Shown: one piece after another, positions 33,613 through 42,855 of the stretch | Position numbering within the stretch: position 1 is the first letter of the stretch | Layout of the letters: each line of letters starts with the position of its first letter | From: JACRLW01 sp050181465 | GTDB lineage: Bacteria > Planctomycetota > UBA1135 > UBA2386 | Reading direction: 5' to 3' | Length of the DNA: 64,000 nt | Assembly: GCA_050181465.1 (NCBI GenBank) | Contig: JBFXDD010000002.1 | Span: 124,001 to 188,000 of the forward strand | Notes under the pieces: generated by a model | Told to the model about the DNA's origin: nothing | The model's input: only the letters and a program-made list of their open reading frames with translations | Databases searched by the model: none | Made by a program: the position numbers and the translations under genes

Positions 33613-33683
33613 TCATGATCGACTGCGAAACGGATTCGCGTCGCGCTGCACGTGCACCCGCGGCGAGTACACGCGCAGGGTGG

Positions 33684-36380
33684 TCAGCGCGTGCTCAGTA
33701 GCGTGTCCACCGCATCGGGCAGCACGCCGGGCTCGAACTCCGGCGCCAGGATGATCCGGGCACGGATGAGGATGATGATCTTGCGATTGAGCACGTAGCT
33801 GCCCTTACGGCTGAACAGCAGCGACAGACCCGGCAGATCCTTGAGGATCGGCACGCCGGAGACTTGGTTCTGCCGCTCAGCGAGCTTCATGCCGCCGAGC
33901 AGGATCGAGCCGCCGTCCGGCATCGTCACCGTGGTGCGGACGCTCTGCAGGTTGGTCACCGGCAGCTGGATCGAAACCGGTTGGCCGGCACCCAGCGTCG
34001 TGGTGAAGGTCGGGATCGGAAGCTGCAGGGTCATCACGGTCGGACGGAGCTCCATCGTGATGAAGCGGCGATCCGCGGAAACGACCGGGCGGACATCGAG
34101 CACGACACCGTCACGTACCACACCGACGACCGGGTTCGCCACGGCAGCCGCCTGCGCGATTTCCACACCGAAGTCGCTGATGTAGGAGGTGGAACGCAGC
34201 GCCTGCATGTGCGCGCGGGTGTTGTTGAACACCAAGAGCCGCGGCGCCACGATCTCCTCGCTGCGCTCCTGCTTCGAGACCGCGCGCAGGATGAGCTGCA
34301 ACTCGGTGTCGTCGAGGTAGGCGTACTGGAGGGAGAGGCCGCCGGAGTTGTCGAGGCCGCCTTGACGGCCGCCGAGCGCGCGATCGTAGAGGTGCTCGGT
34401 GCGCCCCATGATGTCGCCGTCGCCACCGTCGTCGAAGAAGACGCCCGGCTCGGTCCCGGAGCCGATTTGGCCGGGCGCCGCCGAGTTGATCTGCTCCGCA
34501 CGACCAAAGTCGTCGAAGCGAAGGTTGCTGCGGTTGTTCCGCTCGAGGCCGCGGCCAGCGCGACCTTCCGAGGACTGATCGCCGAGACCGCGGAAGTCGA
34601 CGCCGATGTCTTCGAGGAAGGAGTCCTCGACCTTCAGGAAGCGCGCTTCGATGTCGACTTGGATTCCGACCGACTGCCGGAGCTGGCCCAGCAGGCGCTC
34701 GATCTGCTCGTGAACTTCTCGGGTGTTGCGGACGAGCAACACACCGCTCTCGAAGTTGATCGTGTTGCCTTCGGTCCAGCTCTCAGCGGCGATGTTCGAC
34801 TGGATCAAAGTCGTCAGGGTGCCGTCGTCGACCACGCTCGGGAGCGGATCTTCTTCATCGAGCCCGAGGCCGCCGTCGTCGGAGCCCGGGACGGTCAGGC
34901 GAAGCTGCGGACCGGGCTGATTGCGGATGCCCTGCACGATGTCGCGCACTTCGTACTGCTTGAGATAGGCGCGGCCGATCGGTGTGGCGGCCGACACGAT
35001 CTCGACGACCCCGTCACGCACGTGCCACTTGAGGCCGGTCTGTGCCGCGATCACGTTGAGCGCCTTGCTCACCGGCATGTTCGCCAAGTGGAAGTCGGTC
35101 AAGGTCGTCGCTTCTTCGCCCGCCTCGGTTGCGCTCGGGGCGATCACGACGTTCACGTTGGTCGCGTCTTGGTAGTGACGAGCCCAGTCGCGCAAGGTCG
35201 CCGAGCTGAAGTGGTGCTCGATGCTGACCGAGTCGAGGATCTGGCGAACGGCGCGATCCTCGCTGGCTTCCATGGCCTCGGCCGGCGTGAACTCGCGGGG
35301 CTTGCGAGTCTCGAGCACGTAGGACCAGCGTTGCAGGTCGTAGACCACGGTCTCGGTCTGCGGCAGCAGCGAGCGGTTGATCTCGTCGAAGGCCTCGATC
35401 CACTGTTCCTTCCAACGCTGCCGTGCAACGTCGAGCTTGCTCTCGTGATTCGCTCGCGAGGCCAGGTCCAGGAAGGCCGCGACTTCTGCGTTGTTCGGGT
35501 CGATGGTGGCCGCTTGTTGCAGCGCCGATTCCGCGGAGCCGAAGTGGCCGTTCTGGAAGTCTTGGTTGGCCTGCACGAGCAGTCGCGACACGCGCTGTTC
35601 GCGCTCGAGTCGGCGGCGCCGTTCGGCTTCTTCGAGTTCCGCACGCGAGCGAGACTGCTCGTCGGCCAACTCCTTCTGCATCGCCTCGGCGCGACGCTGC
35701 TGCGCCATCTCGTACTTGCGCTGGATCTCCTTCTCGAGGTCCGTGCCCGGCGTCGAGAAGGCGTCGATCTGCAGTTGCCGCAAGGCGGTGTAGTAGTGCT
35801 CGATGGCGTCGGCGTAGCGACCCAGTTCGAGTTCGGCGTCGGCCTGTTGCGTCAGCTGACGGACGCGGAAGCGAGTGCGCTCCTGCGCGACGCGCGCTTC
35901 GAGCACCTTGCTGTCGAAGGTGCGCGCGACGCGAGCGGTGTCATCCCCGAGGATCTCCTGCACGGAGAGAAGGATGGTTCGTGCCTCCTCGTTGGTCTCG
36001 TCGAGTTCGAGCACCTGAGTCGACTCGCGCAGCGCGTCGGCGTACAGGCGGTACTCGAGCGCACGGCGAGCCCGATCCAGGCCGTCCTGGATCAGCAGTC
36101 GGCGGCGTTCCTGACCGACCTGTGCCGGCGGATCCTGGGGCTTGTCTTGTTCCCCGGAAGCGACTCCATACGACGCGAGGTCGAGCCGTGCGATCCCAGG
36201 CGATGGAGTCAAGGGCCGGACTGCCGCGCCACCATTGCCGCCGTGACCGACGGCGCTGCCACCGGCCGTGTTCGGCGCGGTGTCTGGGGTGGCGGGTCCC
36301 TGCGTTCCCGAGCAGGCGAACAGGAGAGCGGCGGAGGAGAGGGTGAGGCCGCGAAGGACTATCGAACGGACCATCTTCAT
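33684..36380 (-). CDS. Secretin-family outer membrane lipoprotein (first of two)
   Basis: The 898-residue protein has a lipoprotein signal (lipobox LFAC, Cys about residue 23) and a Gly/Pro-rich spacer. Helical TPR-like repeats follow (about 90-340), partly charged coiled coil (ELEEAERRRRLEREQR). An STN/N0-like domain is next (VSKALNVIAAQTGLKWHVRDG), then N-repeats. The C-terminal secretin core has VDIEARFLKVEDSFLEDIGV, TMPDGGSILLGGMK and PILKDLPGLSLLFS. It shares architecture and motifs with the second secretin (FRGLG, FF-DGGDGD, GRTE stretches), so they are paralogues. It is the promoter-proximal member of the cluster on the minus strand. No pilus or type II ATPase genes accompany it, so the transported or anchored partner is unknown. 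Confidence 0.9.
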   Translation of the reverse strand: MKMVRSIVLRGLTLSSAALLFACSGTQGPATPDTAPNTAGGSAVGHGGNGGAAVRPLTPSPGIARLDLASYGVASGEQDKPQDPPAQVGQERRRLLIQDGLDRARRALEYRLYADALRESTQVLELDETNEEARTILLSVQEILGDDTARVARTFDSKVLEARVAQERTRFRVRQLTQQADAELELGRYADAIEHYYTALRQLQIDAFSTPGTDLEKEIQRKYEMAQQRRAEAMQKELADEQSRSRAELEEAERRRRLEREQRVSRLLVQANQDFQNGHFGSAESALQQAATIDPNNAEVAAFLDLASRANHESKLDVARQRWKEQWIEAFDEINRSLLPQTETVVYDLQRWSYVLETRKPREFTPAEAMEASEDRAVRQILDSVSIEHHFSSATLRDWARHYQDATNVNVVIAPSATEAGEEATTLTDFHLANMPVSKALNVIAAQTGLKWHVRDGVVEIVSAATPIGRAYLKQYEVRDIVQGIRNQPGPQLRLTVPGSDDGGLGLDEEDPLPSVVDDGTLTTLIQSNIAAESWTEGNTINFESGVLLVRNTREVHEQIERLLGQLRQSVGIQVDIEARFLKVEDSFLEDIGVDFRGLGDQSSEGRAGRGLERNNRSNLRFDDFGRAEQINSAAPGQIGSGTEPGVFFDDGGDGDIMGRTEHLYDRALGGRQGGLDNSGGLSLQYAYLDDTELQLILRAVSKQERSEEIVAPRLLVFNNTRAHMQALRSTSYISDFGVEIAQAAAVANPVVGVVRDGVVLDVRPVVSADRRFITMELRPTVMTLQLPIPTFTTTLGAGQPVSIQLPVTNLQSVRTTVTMPDGGSILLGGMKLAERQNQVSGVPILKDLPGLSLLFSRKGSYVLNRKIIILIRARIILAPEFEPGVLPDAVDTLLSTR

Positions 36381-36567
36381 GCGGATTCCAGGGCGGAAAC
36401 TCGAGACGGCGGGGCGGTGAGCCGGAGGGGTCTATTGTCGACTTGGGCGAGGGGAGCCCGAGGCGTATTCCGGACGATGGAGCGCGCGGACCGTAGCCAC
36501 GGGTCCGATCAGGGTCAAGGCGAAGAGGCGACCGGAGCGCACTTTCCTCGCTCGCTACCGAACGGCG

Positions 36568-37350
36568 TCATGCTCCGGCGTGGCCGACGCGCGGATCGTC
36601 CGGGCGGCCGAGCAGTCGGTTGACTCGCTTGATGTCTTCCCAGGTGTCGCGCTTCGCCGACGGCTGGCGCAGCAGGTATGCCGGGTGCCAAGTGGCGACG
36701 ACCGGAATCCCGCGCCACTCCAGGTCCCGCGACCGCAACTGGTTCATGGGCAGCGCGGTGCCGAGGAGATTCTGCGCGGCGACGCGACCCAGGGTCACCA
36801 GGACTCTGGGGGCGATCGCCTGGATCTGCGCGTGGAGGAAGGGCATGCACGCGGCGACTTCGTCCGGCTCCGGGTCGCGGTTGTTGGGCGGGCGGCACTT
36901 GTTGACGTTGGCGATGAACACGTCGGATCGCCGCAGCCCCATCGCGTTCTCGATGATCCGCGTCAGCAGCTCACCGGCGGGGCCGACGAAGGGGCGCCCG
37001 GTCTCGTCTTCCCGCGCTCCCGGCGCTTCACCGATGAACATGACCTGCGCGGCCGCGTTGCCTTCGCCGAACACGACCGTCGAGCGCGTCTTGCACAGCT
37101 TGCAGCGGCGACATGCCGCGGCAACGCTGCGTAGTCCTTCCAGGTCGCCCGGAAGCTCGATTGGCGGAGCCGGCATCACCGGTGGGGCGACGGCAACCAC
37201 GGCTTCGGCCACGCGCATGGGCGGGGCGGTCGGCCGTTGGGCGTCAGGTGACGGCGCCTTCGCCGGCAACCGGCAGCGGACCGGCAAGTCGCCGCCGTAG
37301 GCTTCCGCCGCGCCGCGGATCCACAGCAGCAGAGCGGAGCGGAGGCTCAT
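36568..37350 (-). CDS. Family 4 (iron-sulfur) uracil-DNA glycosylase
   Basis: The enzyme removes uracil from DNA. The 260-residue protein has the family-4 motifs: GEAPGAREDETGRPFVGPAG for uracil binding, NVNKCRPPNNRDP, and WHPAYLLR. Four Cys that can bind a 4Fe-4S cluster are present: CRRCKLC near residue 80 (first and second ligands), the Cys of NKCRPP, and the Cys of EVAAC. An N-terminal extension of about 65 Pro/Ala-rich residues precedes the core and may be disordered. It is co-directional with the DUF481 gene, whose stop lies 25 bp upstream of its start, so they may be co-transcribed despite unrelated roles. Confidence 0.93.
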   Translation of the reverse strand: MSLRSALLLWIRGAAEAYGGDLPVRCRLPAKAPSPDAQRPTAPPMRVAEAVVAVAPPVMPAPPIELPGDLEGLRSVAAACRRCKLCKTRSTVVFGEGNAAAQVMFIGEAPGAREDETGRPFVGPAGELLTRIIENAMGLRRSDVFIANVNKCRPPNNRDPEPDEVAACMPFLHAQIQAIAPRVLVTLGRVAAQNLLGTALPMNQLRSRDLEWRGIPVVATWHPAYLLRQPSAKRDTWEDIKRVNRLLGRPDDPRVGHAGA

Positions 37351-37375
37351 GGCCTAGGGCTCGCCTCCGCCCGAA

Positions 37376-38383
37376 TCAGAACGACCAGCCCACCGCGGCG
37401 ATCAGGCGGTGATCCTGTCGCTCGAGGCCGGGGGCCGGGGTGTTGTCGTAGTCGAGGATCCACTGCAGCTGGGCGAACATGTTGTCGGTCAGCGTCGCGC
37501 GGGCGCGAGTGTCGATACGAGCGTAGAAGTCGTCCATGTCCTCGATGCTCGGGTAGAACTCGGCGTCTTGGAGCACGGTGAGTGTCGCCGTCGGCTGCCA
37601 TCGCGCCCGATAGGCGAGCCGGACGGCCACGGTGTCGCTGTCCGGCCCGACATTGCGATTCTCCTCCACGTAGGTCAGACCCGCTTCGCCTTGCAGCGAG
37701 AAGTCCGCGTCGTCATAGAACTGGTGACCGAGACCGCCACCGGCGATGAGACGAAGACTCAGATCGGACAGCTTGTCGTTCTCGGCGGTCACCTGCGCCC
37801 AGGCGTAGGTCTTCTTGCTGAAGAACCAGTCGTACTTCGCGGCGCCGAAGGTTCGCCGCTGCGTGGTCACCCAAGCGCCGCTGGACTTGTCTTGACCGTA
37901 GTCGAAGGTGCCGCGCAGGGTGAGGCGGTCATCGTCGGTGCGGCGAATCGCTTCGGCCGCCGCGTTTGCAGTCCGCCGCTCCGTGTTGCCGGTCGTGATC
38001 GAACCGCCGAGCGAGAACGATCCGGTCCACTGCGTCGGGGGCGTCCAAGCGACCAGGTCGGCTGCGGTCAGGCTTCGGGGGCCGCTCGGGCCCTGAACCT
38101 GAAGCTGACCGTTGCTCAGGCCGGTGACGGTCGCCTCGAGCTTGTCGCCGGCCGAAGTGGCCAGCTTCAGCGGACCCGTCACGTTGAGCCCGGCGATCTC
38201 TTCGAGCTTCAGAGTGACGGTCCCGGCGGCCGGCGAATCGACGACGACGCCGCCCGACGTGATCGATTGCACCTTGCCGGAGATGCGATCGCCGTTGTTC
38301 AAGGTGACGGAATCCTGCGCCTGTGCGAACGAGATCGTCGCGCCCACGGCGGCAAGCGAAAGAAGAAAGGAAGCGAGCTTCAT
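37376..38383 (-). CDS. DUF481 outer membrane beta-barrel protein
   Basis: The 335-residue protein starts with a signal peptide (cleavage near AQA-QDS). It then carries a small beta domain with NNGDRISGKVQSI, and from about residue 115 a set of amphipathic strands (FSLGGSITTGNTERRTANAA, LAYRARWQPTATLTVLQ) ending VGWSF with a terminal Phe. This matches YdiY/DUF481, salt-induced outer membrane proteins of unknown function. Its N-terminal domain resembles that of the secreted repeat protein at 29261-30400. The gap to the divergent TPR gene is 104 bp and should hold promoters for both. Confidence 0.87.
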   Translation of the reverse strand: MKLASFLLSLAAVGATISFAQAQDSVTLNNGDRISGKVQSITSGGVVVDSPAAGTVTLKLEEIAGLNVTGPLKLATSAGDKLEATVTGLSNGQLQVQGPSGPRSLTAADLVAWTPPTQWTGSFSLGGSITTGNTERRTANAAAEAIRRTDDDRLTLRGTFDYGQDKSSGAWVTTQRRTFGAAKYDWFFSKKTYAWAQVTAENDKLSDLSLRLIAGGGLGHQFYDDADFSLQGEAGLTYVEENRNVGPDSDTVAVRLAYRARWQPTATLTVLQDAEFYPSIEDMDDFYARIDTRARATLTDNMFAQLQWILDYDNTPAPGLERQDHRLIAAVGWSF

Positions 38384-38487
38384 GTGGATCGTTGGATTAG
38401 CGCCGGGCGACTTCGCCGGCCCGACGCGCTAAGAACGGCCGTCTAGCACAATCCAGCCATCCGACGCAGTCAACCAAAACCCCGGTG

Positions 38488-41283
38488 ATGTCGACTCCTC
38501 CGCGCCTGCCCCTCGGCCTCGCCGGACCGCTGGCCCTCGCCCTGCTCGTCGCGGCGGCCTTCCTGCCGACCGCGCTGGTCGCCGACTTCTTGAACTTCGA
38601 CGACAACCGCCTTGTCGGGCCAGGCTCGGAACTCGGGAATGCCGGACTGCTCGGGGCGCTCGATCCGCGCCGCACCGTCGCCGATGCATACCTGCCGGTC
38701 ACGCACGCCTTCTTCTGGCTGCAAGCGACAGTGTTCGGCGAGCGACCACTCGGATTCCACTTGGTCAGCGTGGTGCTGCAGGCGGTTGCCGCGGTCTGTG
38801 TCCTCCGTCTTCTCCTGCGACTGGGCGTGCGCTCGGCGGTCGCACTCACCGCGAGCGCGGTGTTCGCGGTCCATCCCGCTCTCGCGGAGTCGGTCAGTTG
38901 GGTATCCGGACAAAAAGATCTTTTGTCCGGCATCTTCGCTGCCCTGGCGCTGACTTGCGTCGCGCGTTCGCACGGCGCGTCGGCGGGCTGGCGCTTGCCG
39001 CTTCGAGCGATGCTGTTCGCGTTGCTCGCGGTCTACTCCAAGGCGACGGCGATCGTGCTGATCCCGTTGGCCTGGATCCTGGTGTTCTCGCTGCGGGCAA
39101 GGCCGCTGGGAACCGGCGAATCCGGTGTTGTTTGGCCGATTGGCGCACGGCGCGCAGCATTGCTCATCACCGCGATCTGCGTCCCGGCGGCGGCGCATCA
39201 TGCTGCGGTGGCGGCCGCCGGAGGTGTGATTCAAGCCGGCGACCTCGTGCAGCGATGCCTGCAGGTGCCTGGTGCGATGATGCACTATCTGCTCACAGCG
39301 TTGTGGCCAACAGACTTGGATGTCTTGTATCCCGAAGTCAAGACGCTCGAGTCGTTTCGCGCCGGTGTCGGTGTCGCGACGATCGTGCTGGTGCTCGTCA
39401 CCTTGATCGCCGTCCTTGCTCGCCGCCGGAACCCGGTCTTCCTAGCGGGTGTCGCGGTCTTCTTCGTGGCGCTGGCGCCGGCGAACACGGCCCTGCCAGC
39501 ATCCTCGATCGCCGCGGCGGACCGCTACCTGTACCTGGCGTTGCCGGGGCTGGCACTCGCCATCGCGAGCCTTCCGAGCGTGGGTGTCGTGCTGACCGGC
39601 ATCGCGATCTTGCCCCTGTTCGTCCTGACCAATGCACGGTCGGCGGAGTTTCGGTCGAGTGAGGCGCTCTGGCAGGCCAGCTTGGACCGCGACCCGGAGA
39701 ACGCCTTGGCGCTGTTGAACCTCGCCAATGCCCGATTGGCTTCGTTCGGCGGCTCCGACGTCGAGCTGACCGGGCTGCGCAACCTCGTCGAACAGGCCGA
39801 GGCAGTCGCCCGCTACCCACAGCACCGTTGGCGCGCAGCCCGCGCCGGTTCGGAGCTTGCGCTGCTCGCCGGAGACGTCCAGGCGGCGACCCGCGCCGCT
39901 GGGCGTGCTGCCGTCGCCGCGCGAAGTTTCGACCCGCAGCAGCCTCATGCCTTCGAAGCGAGACTCGAATCCGAGCTGACCGCGGCGAGACTCGCACGGC
40001 GGGTCGGCGACGGCGAGGCGGCCTCCGGTTACTTCGCGGAGGCCGAGACGCTCTCGCCGGGTCATCCGAGCGTGCTCGCCTTCGATGCGGCGCGGCGATT
40101 CGGCGATGCCGCGGGTCCGGACGGCAGACTGGCCGCCGAGGCGCCCGAAGCGACGGCAGCCGCGGCGATTCTCGAGCGTGCGCTGGCGGCCGATCCGAAC
40201 TCGTACGATGCGCTCTGGACCAAAGGCCTCCTTCTGCGCGCGACCGGCCGGCTGCTCGAGGCCGAGGTCGCGCTGCGCAAGGCCGTGGAATCCGCTCCGT
40301 GGCGCGAAGAGGCGTGGGTCGCGCGCTGCGAGCTGTTCCTCGCTCAGCCCGACATGGCGAAGACCGCCGAGTCGATCGCCCGCGAAGGCATCATCCAGGT
40401 CGGCGATCGGCAGGCCGCGGGCCTCCAGTTTCGCCTCGCACTGGCCTTGGGTGCGCAGGGCCGACTCGACGACGCGAAGGCGTTCTATGAGGCCGCCCTG
40501 GCGCTGCGGCCGGGCGATACCCAGATCCAGCAGGCACTCGCGGCCGTGCTCGGCGCGATCGGTGTGCGCGACCTGTTCGTGGCGACCCCCGACGCACTTC
40601 TCACGACCGCGGATCGCATCGCCGCCCTCGATGCCGGCAATCCTAAGGGCAAGTTGCTGCGTGCGGTCGCCTATCGTGGCCAAAAGCGCCTCGCCGACGC
40701 GCTGATTCTGCTGCGCGAGGTGCGAGCGGTCATGCCCGGGGATCCCGAGGTCGAGCAGTTGTTCGCGGAGGCGCTGCGCGATCGTGGCTGGCAGCTCTGG
40801 CTCGCCGAGCCGGATCGCGACGCTTCATGGGCCTACTTCGTCGAATTCCTGCGGAGCGCCCCTGCGAGTGTCGATCGTCAGGCCGTAGAGAACCTCGTCC
40901 GCGGCGAATGGGAGCGACGTTACGCAGCCGGCAAGGCGGCTCTCGTCGACCGCGATCTCGGCGCGGCCGAGGGACATCTGCGCGCGGCGCTCGCACTGCG
41001 GGAGGACGGCGCGCCTGCCCTCGAACTCGCGATGACGCTCCTCGCGCGCGACGGCGGGCCGGCGACGTCGCGCGAGGCGCTGCAACTGTGCGACCGCGCG
41101 CGCGACGACCAGGTGCGCTACGGCCTCGACCGCAGTCTGCCCGTTCTGTACGGCTTGATGGCGCTCGATCGACTCGGCGACCGTGAGGAGTTGGTGGCTC
41201 GGGCGCGGGCATACCTCGAGGCGCCGGATGCCGATGCCCAGGAGGACGTCTTGGCGCGGATCAGGGTCTTCGCCGCCGACTGA
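38488..41283 (+). CDS. TMTC-like membrane protein with C-terminal TPRs (putative GT-C glycosyltransferase)
   Basis: The 931-residue protein has an N-terminal half of about ten membrane segments and a C-terminal half of TPR-like repeats. In the first extramembrane loop it reads NFDDNRLVGPG, an acidic motif typical of GT-C transferases such as TMTC O-mannosyltransferases. AVHPALAESVSWVSGQKDLL follows, a stretch I recognise from bacterial TMTC relatives. The TPRs start near residue 385 (NALALLNLANARLAS) and continue to the end. A sugar transfer role to secreted proteins is likely by family, unproven. A GTG directly before the ATG is an alternative start. It faces the DUF481 gene divergently. Confidence 0.8.
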   Translation: MSTPPRLPLGLAGPLALALLVAAAFLPTALVADFLNFDDNRLVGPGSELGNAGLLGALDPRRTVADAYLPVTHAFFWLQATVFGERPLGFHLVSVVLQAVAAVCVLRLLLRLGVRSAVALTASAVFAVHPALAESVSWVSGQKDLLSGIFAALALTCVARSHGASAGWRLPLRAMLFALLAVYSKATAIVLIPLAWILVFSLRARPLGTGESGVVWPIGARRAALLITAICVPAAAHHAAVAAAGGVIQAGDLVQRCLQVPGAMMHYLLTALWPTDLDVLYPEVKTLESFRAGVGVATIVLVLVTLIAVLARRRNPVFLAGVAVFFVALAPANTALPASSIAAADRYLYLALPGLALAIASLPSVGVVLTGIAILPLFVLTNARSAEFRSSEALWQASLDRDPENALALLNLANARLASFGGSDVELTGLRNLVEQAEAVARYPQHRWRAARAGSELALLAGDVQAATRAAGRAAVAARSFDPQQPHAFEARLESELTAARLARRVGDGEAASGYFAEAETLSPGHPSVLAFDAARRFGDAAGPDGRLAAEAPEATAAAAILERALAADPNSYDALWTKGLLLRATGRLLEAEVALRKAVESAPWREEAWVARCELFLAQPDMAKTAESIAREGIIQVGDRQAAGLQFRLALALGAQGRLDDAKAFYEAALALRPGDTQIQQALAAVLGAIGVRDLFVATPDALLTTADRIAALDAGNPKGKLLRAVAYRGQKRLADALILLREVRAVMPGDPEVEQLFAEALRDRGWQLWLAEPDRDASWAYFVEFLRSAPASVDRQAVENLVRGEWERRYAAGKAALVDRDLGAAEGHLRAALALREDGAPALELAMTLLARDGGPATSREALQLCDRARDDQVRYGLDRSLPVLYGLMALDRLGDREELVARARAYLEAPDADAQEDVLARIRVFAAD

Positions 41284-41433
41284 TGCTGGTCGAAGGAATG
41301 TTGCTCGGTCGAACTCTCGTCGACCGCCTGCCAGGCCGGGCTGCGACCGCGGAACGACACTGGGTCCGGGCGCGCGTGGGCACCGCCGAGAGCGCGAAGG
41401 CGGAATCGGAGGCGCTGCGACTCATCGCGCGGC

Positions 41434-41617
41434 CTAGCCCGGATGACTCGTAAACGTCTGCTGCGATCGCCGCAAGTCGCGCCCGGCGGCGTCGCTACGT
41501 CGTCTCCTCCCTGGCAGCGTAGCTACAGCTACGCTTCGGTCGTCGACCGACGCAGCTCCTCGCCGGACATCGACCTGCGGCGATCTCTCGACGACGTTCA
41601 CGAATAATCCGGGCTAG
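41434..41617 (+). repeat. CTAG-bounded palindromic repeat, copy 3 (well preserved)
   Basis: The unit runs CTAG to CTAG with exactly 180 bp between the two CTAG starts. AGCGTAGCT (41516-41524) and AGCTACGCT (41527-41535) form a hairpin whose centre coincides with the centre of the unit. The arms pair imperfectly over nearly the whole length. Ends are CTAGCCCGGATGACTCG and CGAATAATCCGGGCTAG. It lies in the 531-bp gap between two plus-strand genes; the rest of that gap shows no gene. Confidence 0.9.
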
Positions 41618-41814
41618 TGCCTCGTGAGCCAAGCAACATTCGTTCGACCACGATCCTCGAGGTTGATGCGCGGGAGCGGAACCTGTAGCGTCCCGCAAGC
41701 CTCCGCGGACGCGGTTGGCGGGCGGTGGCGCGGTGGTCAGGCCGCGCCAGCAGTGCGTATTCCGTGACCGCGCAGCACCGCGGTCGGCTTCGCTCTTCGA
41801 TCTGGGAGTTCGTG

Positions 41815-42543
41815 ATGGGCCGCAAGGGCCGTGATCTCTTCGAGTTGTTGCGTGAACGCGGCTCCAGCCTCGTTCGGCCGGCAGCCGCACCCGCTGCCCG
41901 TTCCACTCCGCCACGCGGTTCCCGCAAGTCGGCGTCGGCGTCGGGCGGGCTGCTGTCGAAGTTCCGCGCGGCCTTCGCCGGTCCCGCGGCACCGACCAAG
42001 GCGGCTCCGCTCGCTTCGCGCGGCGGGGCCGGTCTCGACGGCCTGGGGGTGGTCCTCGTGGCTCTCCTGTGCCTCGCCGGCGGCTTCTTCTTCGGGCGGC
42101 TCACCGCGCCGAACGCGCCGCAAGAGGAGCTGCGGAAGGGGGTGCCCTCGAAGACACCGGAGTGGGTGCCGACGAGCGTCCTCTCGAAGGCGGACGAGGA
42201 GGAGATTCTCTCGCACTTTGGATTCCCGCTCCTACAATGTTCCGCCCGTGATCGTCGCCGGGCGGCGGATGCCGCCACCTGGTTCCGCGATCAGGGGCTG
42301 ACCCAAACCCGAATTCGCGCCGTCACCAGCGGTAGCCCGGGAGCGGAGCAGCTCTGGTACCTAGTGGTCTGCTACAGCAGTGAAGCGGACGGTGCTCGCG
42401 ACCTCGATCGGTTGCGCGGCCTCGATCTGCCCACGCGATTCGACGACCCAGCGCGCGAAGAGCGCCTGTCGTCGCTTCGCAACGCCGTCAGCGGGCTCAC
42501 GCAGGTCTACGATCTCCGAAAACTCATCCGCACCAACCAGTAG
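41815..42543 (+). CDS. Single-pass membrane protein of unknown function
   Basis: The 242-residue protein has a basic N-terminus with DLFELLRERGSSLV, an Ala/Pro/Ser-rich stretch, one membrane segment near residue 80 (LGVVLVALLCLAGGFFFGRL), then an outer domain of about 140 residues. That domain has two alpha/beta units (AATWFRDQGLTQTRIRAV, WYLVVCYSSEADGARDLDRL), reminiscent of SPOR-type peptidoglycan-binding folds, but the match is weak and I do not assign it. GGGAG six bases before the ATG at 41815 sets the start. The next gene begins 31 bp downstream. Confidence 0.7.
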   Translation: MGRKGRDLFELLRERGSSLVRPAAAPAARSTPPRGSRKSASASGGLLSKFRAAFAGPAAPTKAAPLASRGGAGLDGLGVVLVALLCLAGGFFFGRLTAPNAPQEELRKGVPSKTPEWVPTSVLSKADEEEILSHFGFPLLQCSARDRRRAADAATWFRDQGLTQTRIRAVTSGSPGAEQLWYLVVCYSSEADGARDLDRLRGLDLPTRFDDPAREERLSSLRNAVSGLTQVYDLRKLIRTNQ

Positions 42544-42574
42544 CGCGAGCCGTCGGTGCCGCGCCGCCACTCTC

Positions 42575-42808
42575 ATGTCCATCCACGCCAGTCTCAAGAT
42601 CTCCGGCACCGGCAAGGGCAACCGCAGCGTTTGGACTCGTATCGAGCGCCTCGCGGTCCTCAAGCGGGAAGGCCGCTGGAGCGAGGAGAAGTCGGTGCTC
42701 GGCCTCCCCAAGGTCCGCACCAAGTTCAAGGCCAAGACCAAGAAGCAGTTGAAGGCCGAAGCGACTGCCGATGCGCCGGCCGCTGCCAAGCCCGCCGCGA
42801 AGAAGTGA
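42575..42808 (+). CDS. PVC-type small basic protein
   Basis: This 77-residue protein begins MSIHASLKISGTGKGNRSVW and contains TRIERLAVLKREGRW and SVLGLPKVRTK before a Lys/Ala-rich tail. It matches, as I recall it, the 'small basic protein' family found in Planctomycetes, Verrucomicrobia and Chlamydiae, whose members share the SLK start, an ERLxxL helix and a S.(F/L)GLPKV motif. Its function is not established; the charge suggests RNA or ribosome binding. The tail (KAEATADAPAAAKPAAKK) is longer than usual and looks like a flexible nucleic-acid-binding end. No clear Shine-Dalgarno site precedes it. It is a taxonomic marker for this window. Confidence 0.85.
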   Translation: MSIHASLKISGTGKGNRSVWTRIERLAVLKREGRWSEEKSVLGLPKVRTKFKAKTKKQLKAEATADAPAAAKPAAKK

Positions 42809-42855
42809 CCGCGCGCGTTGCCGATCCGTCGCCATCGCGCTGATCGGACTCGTTC

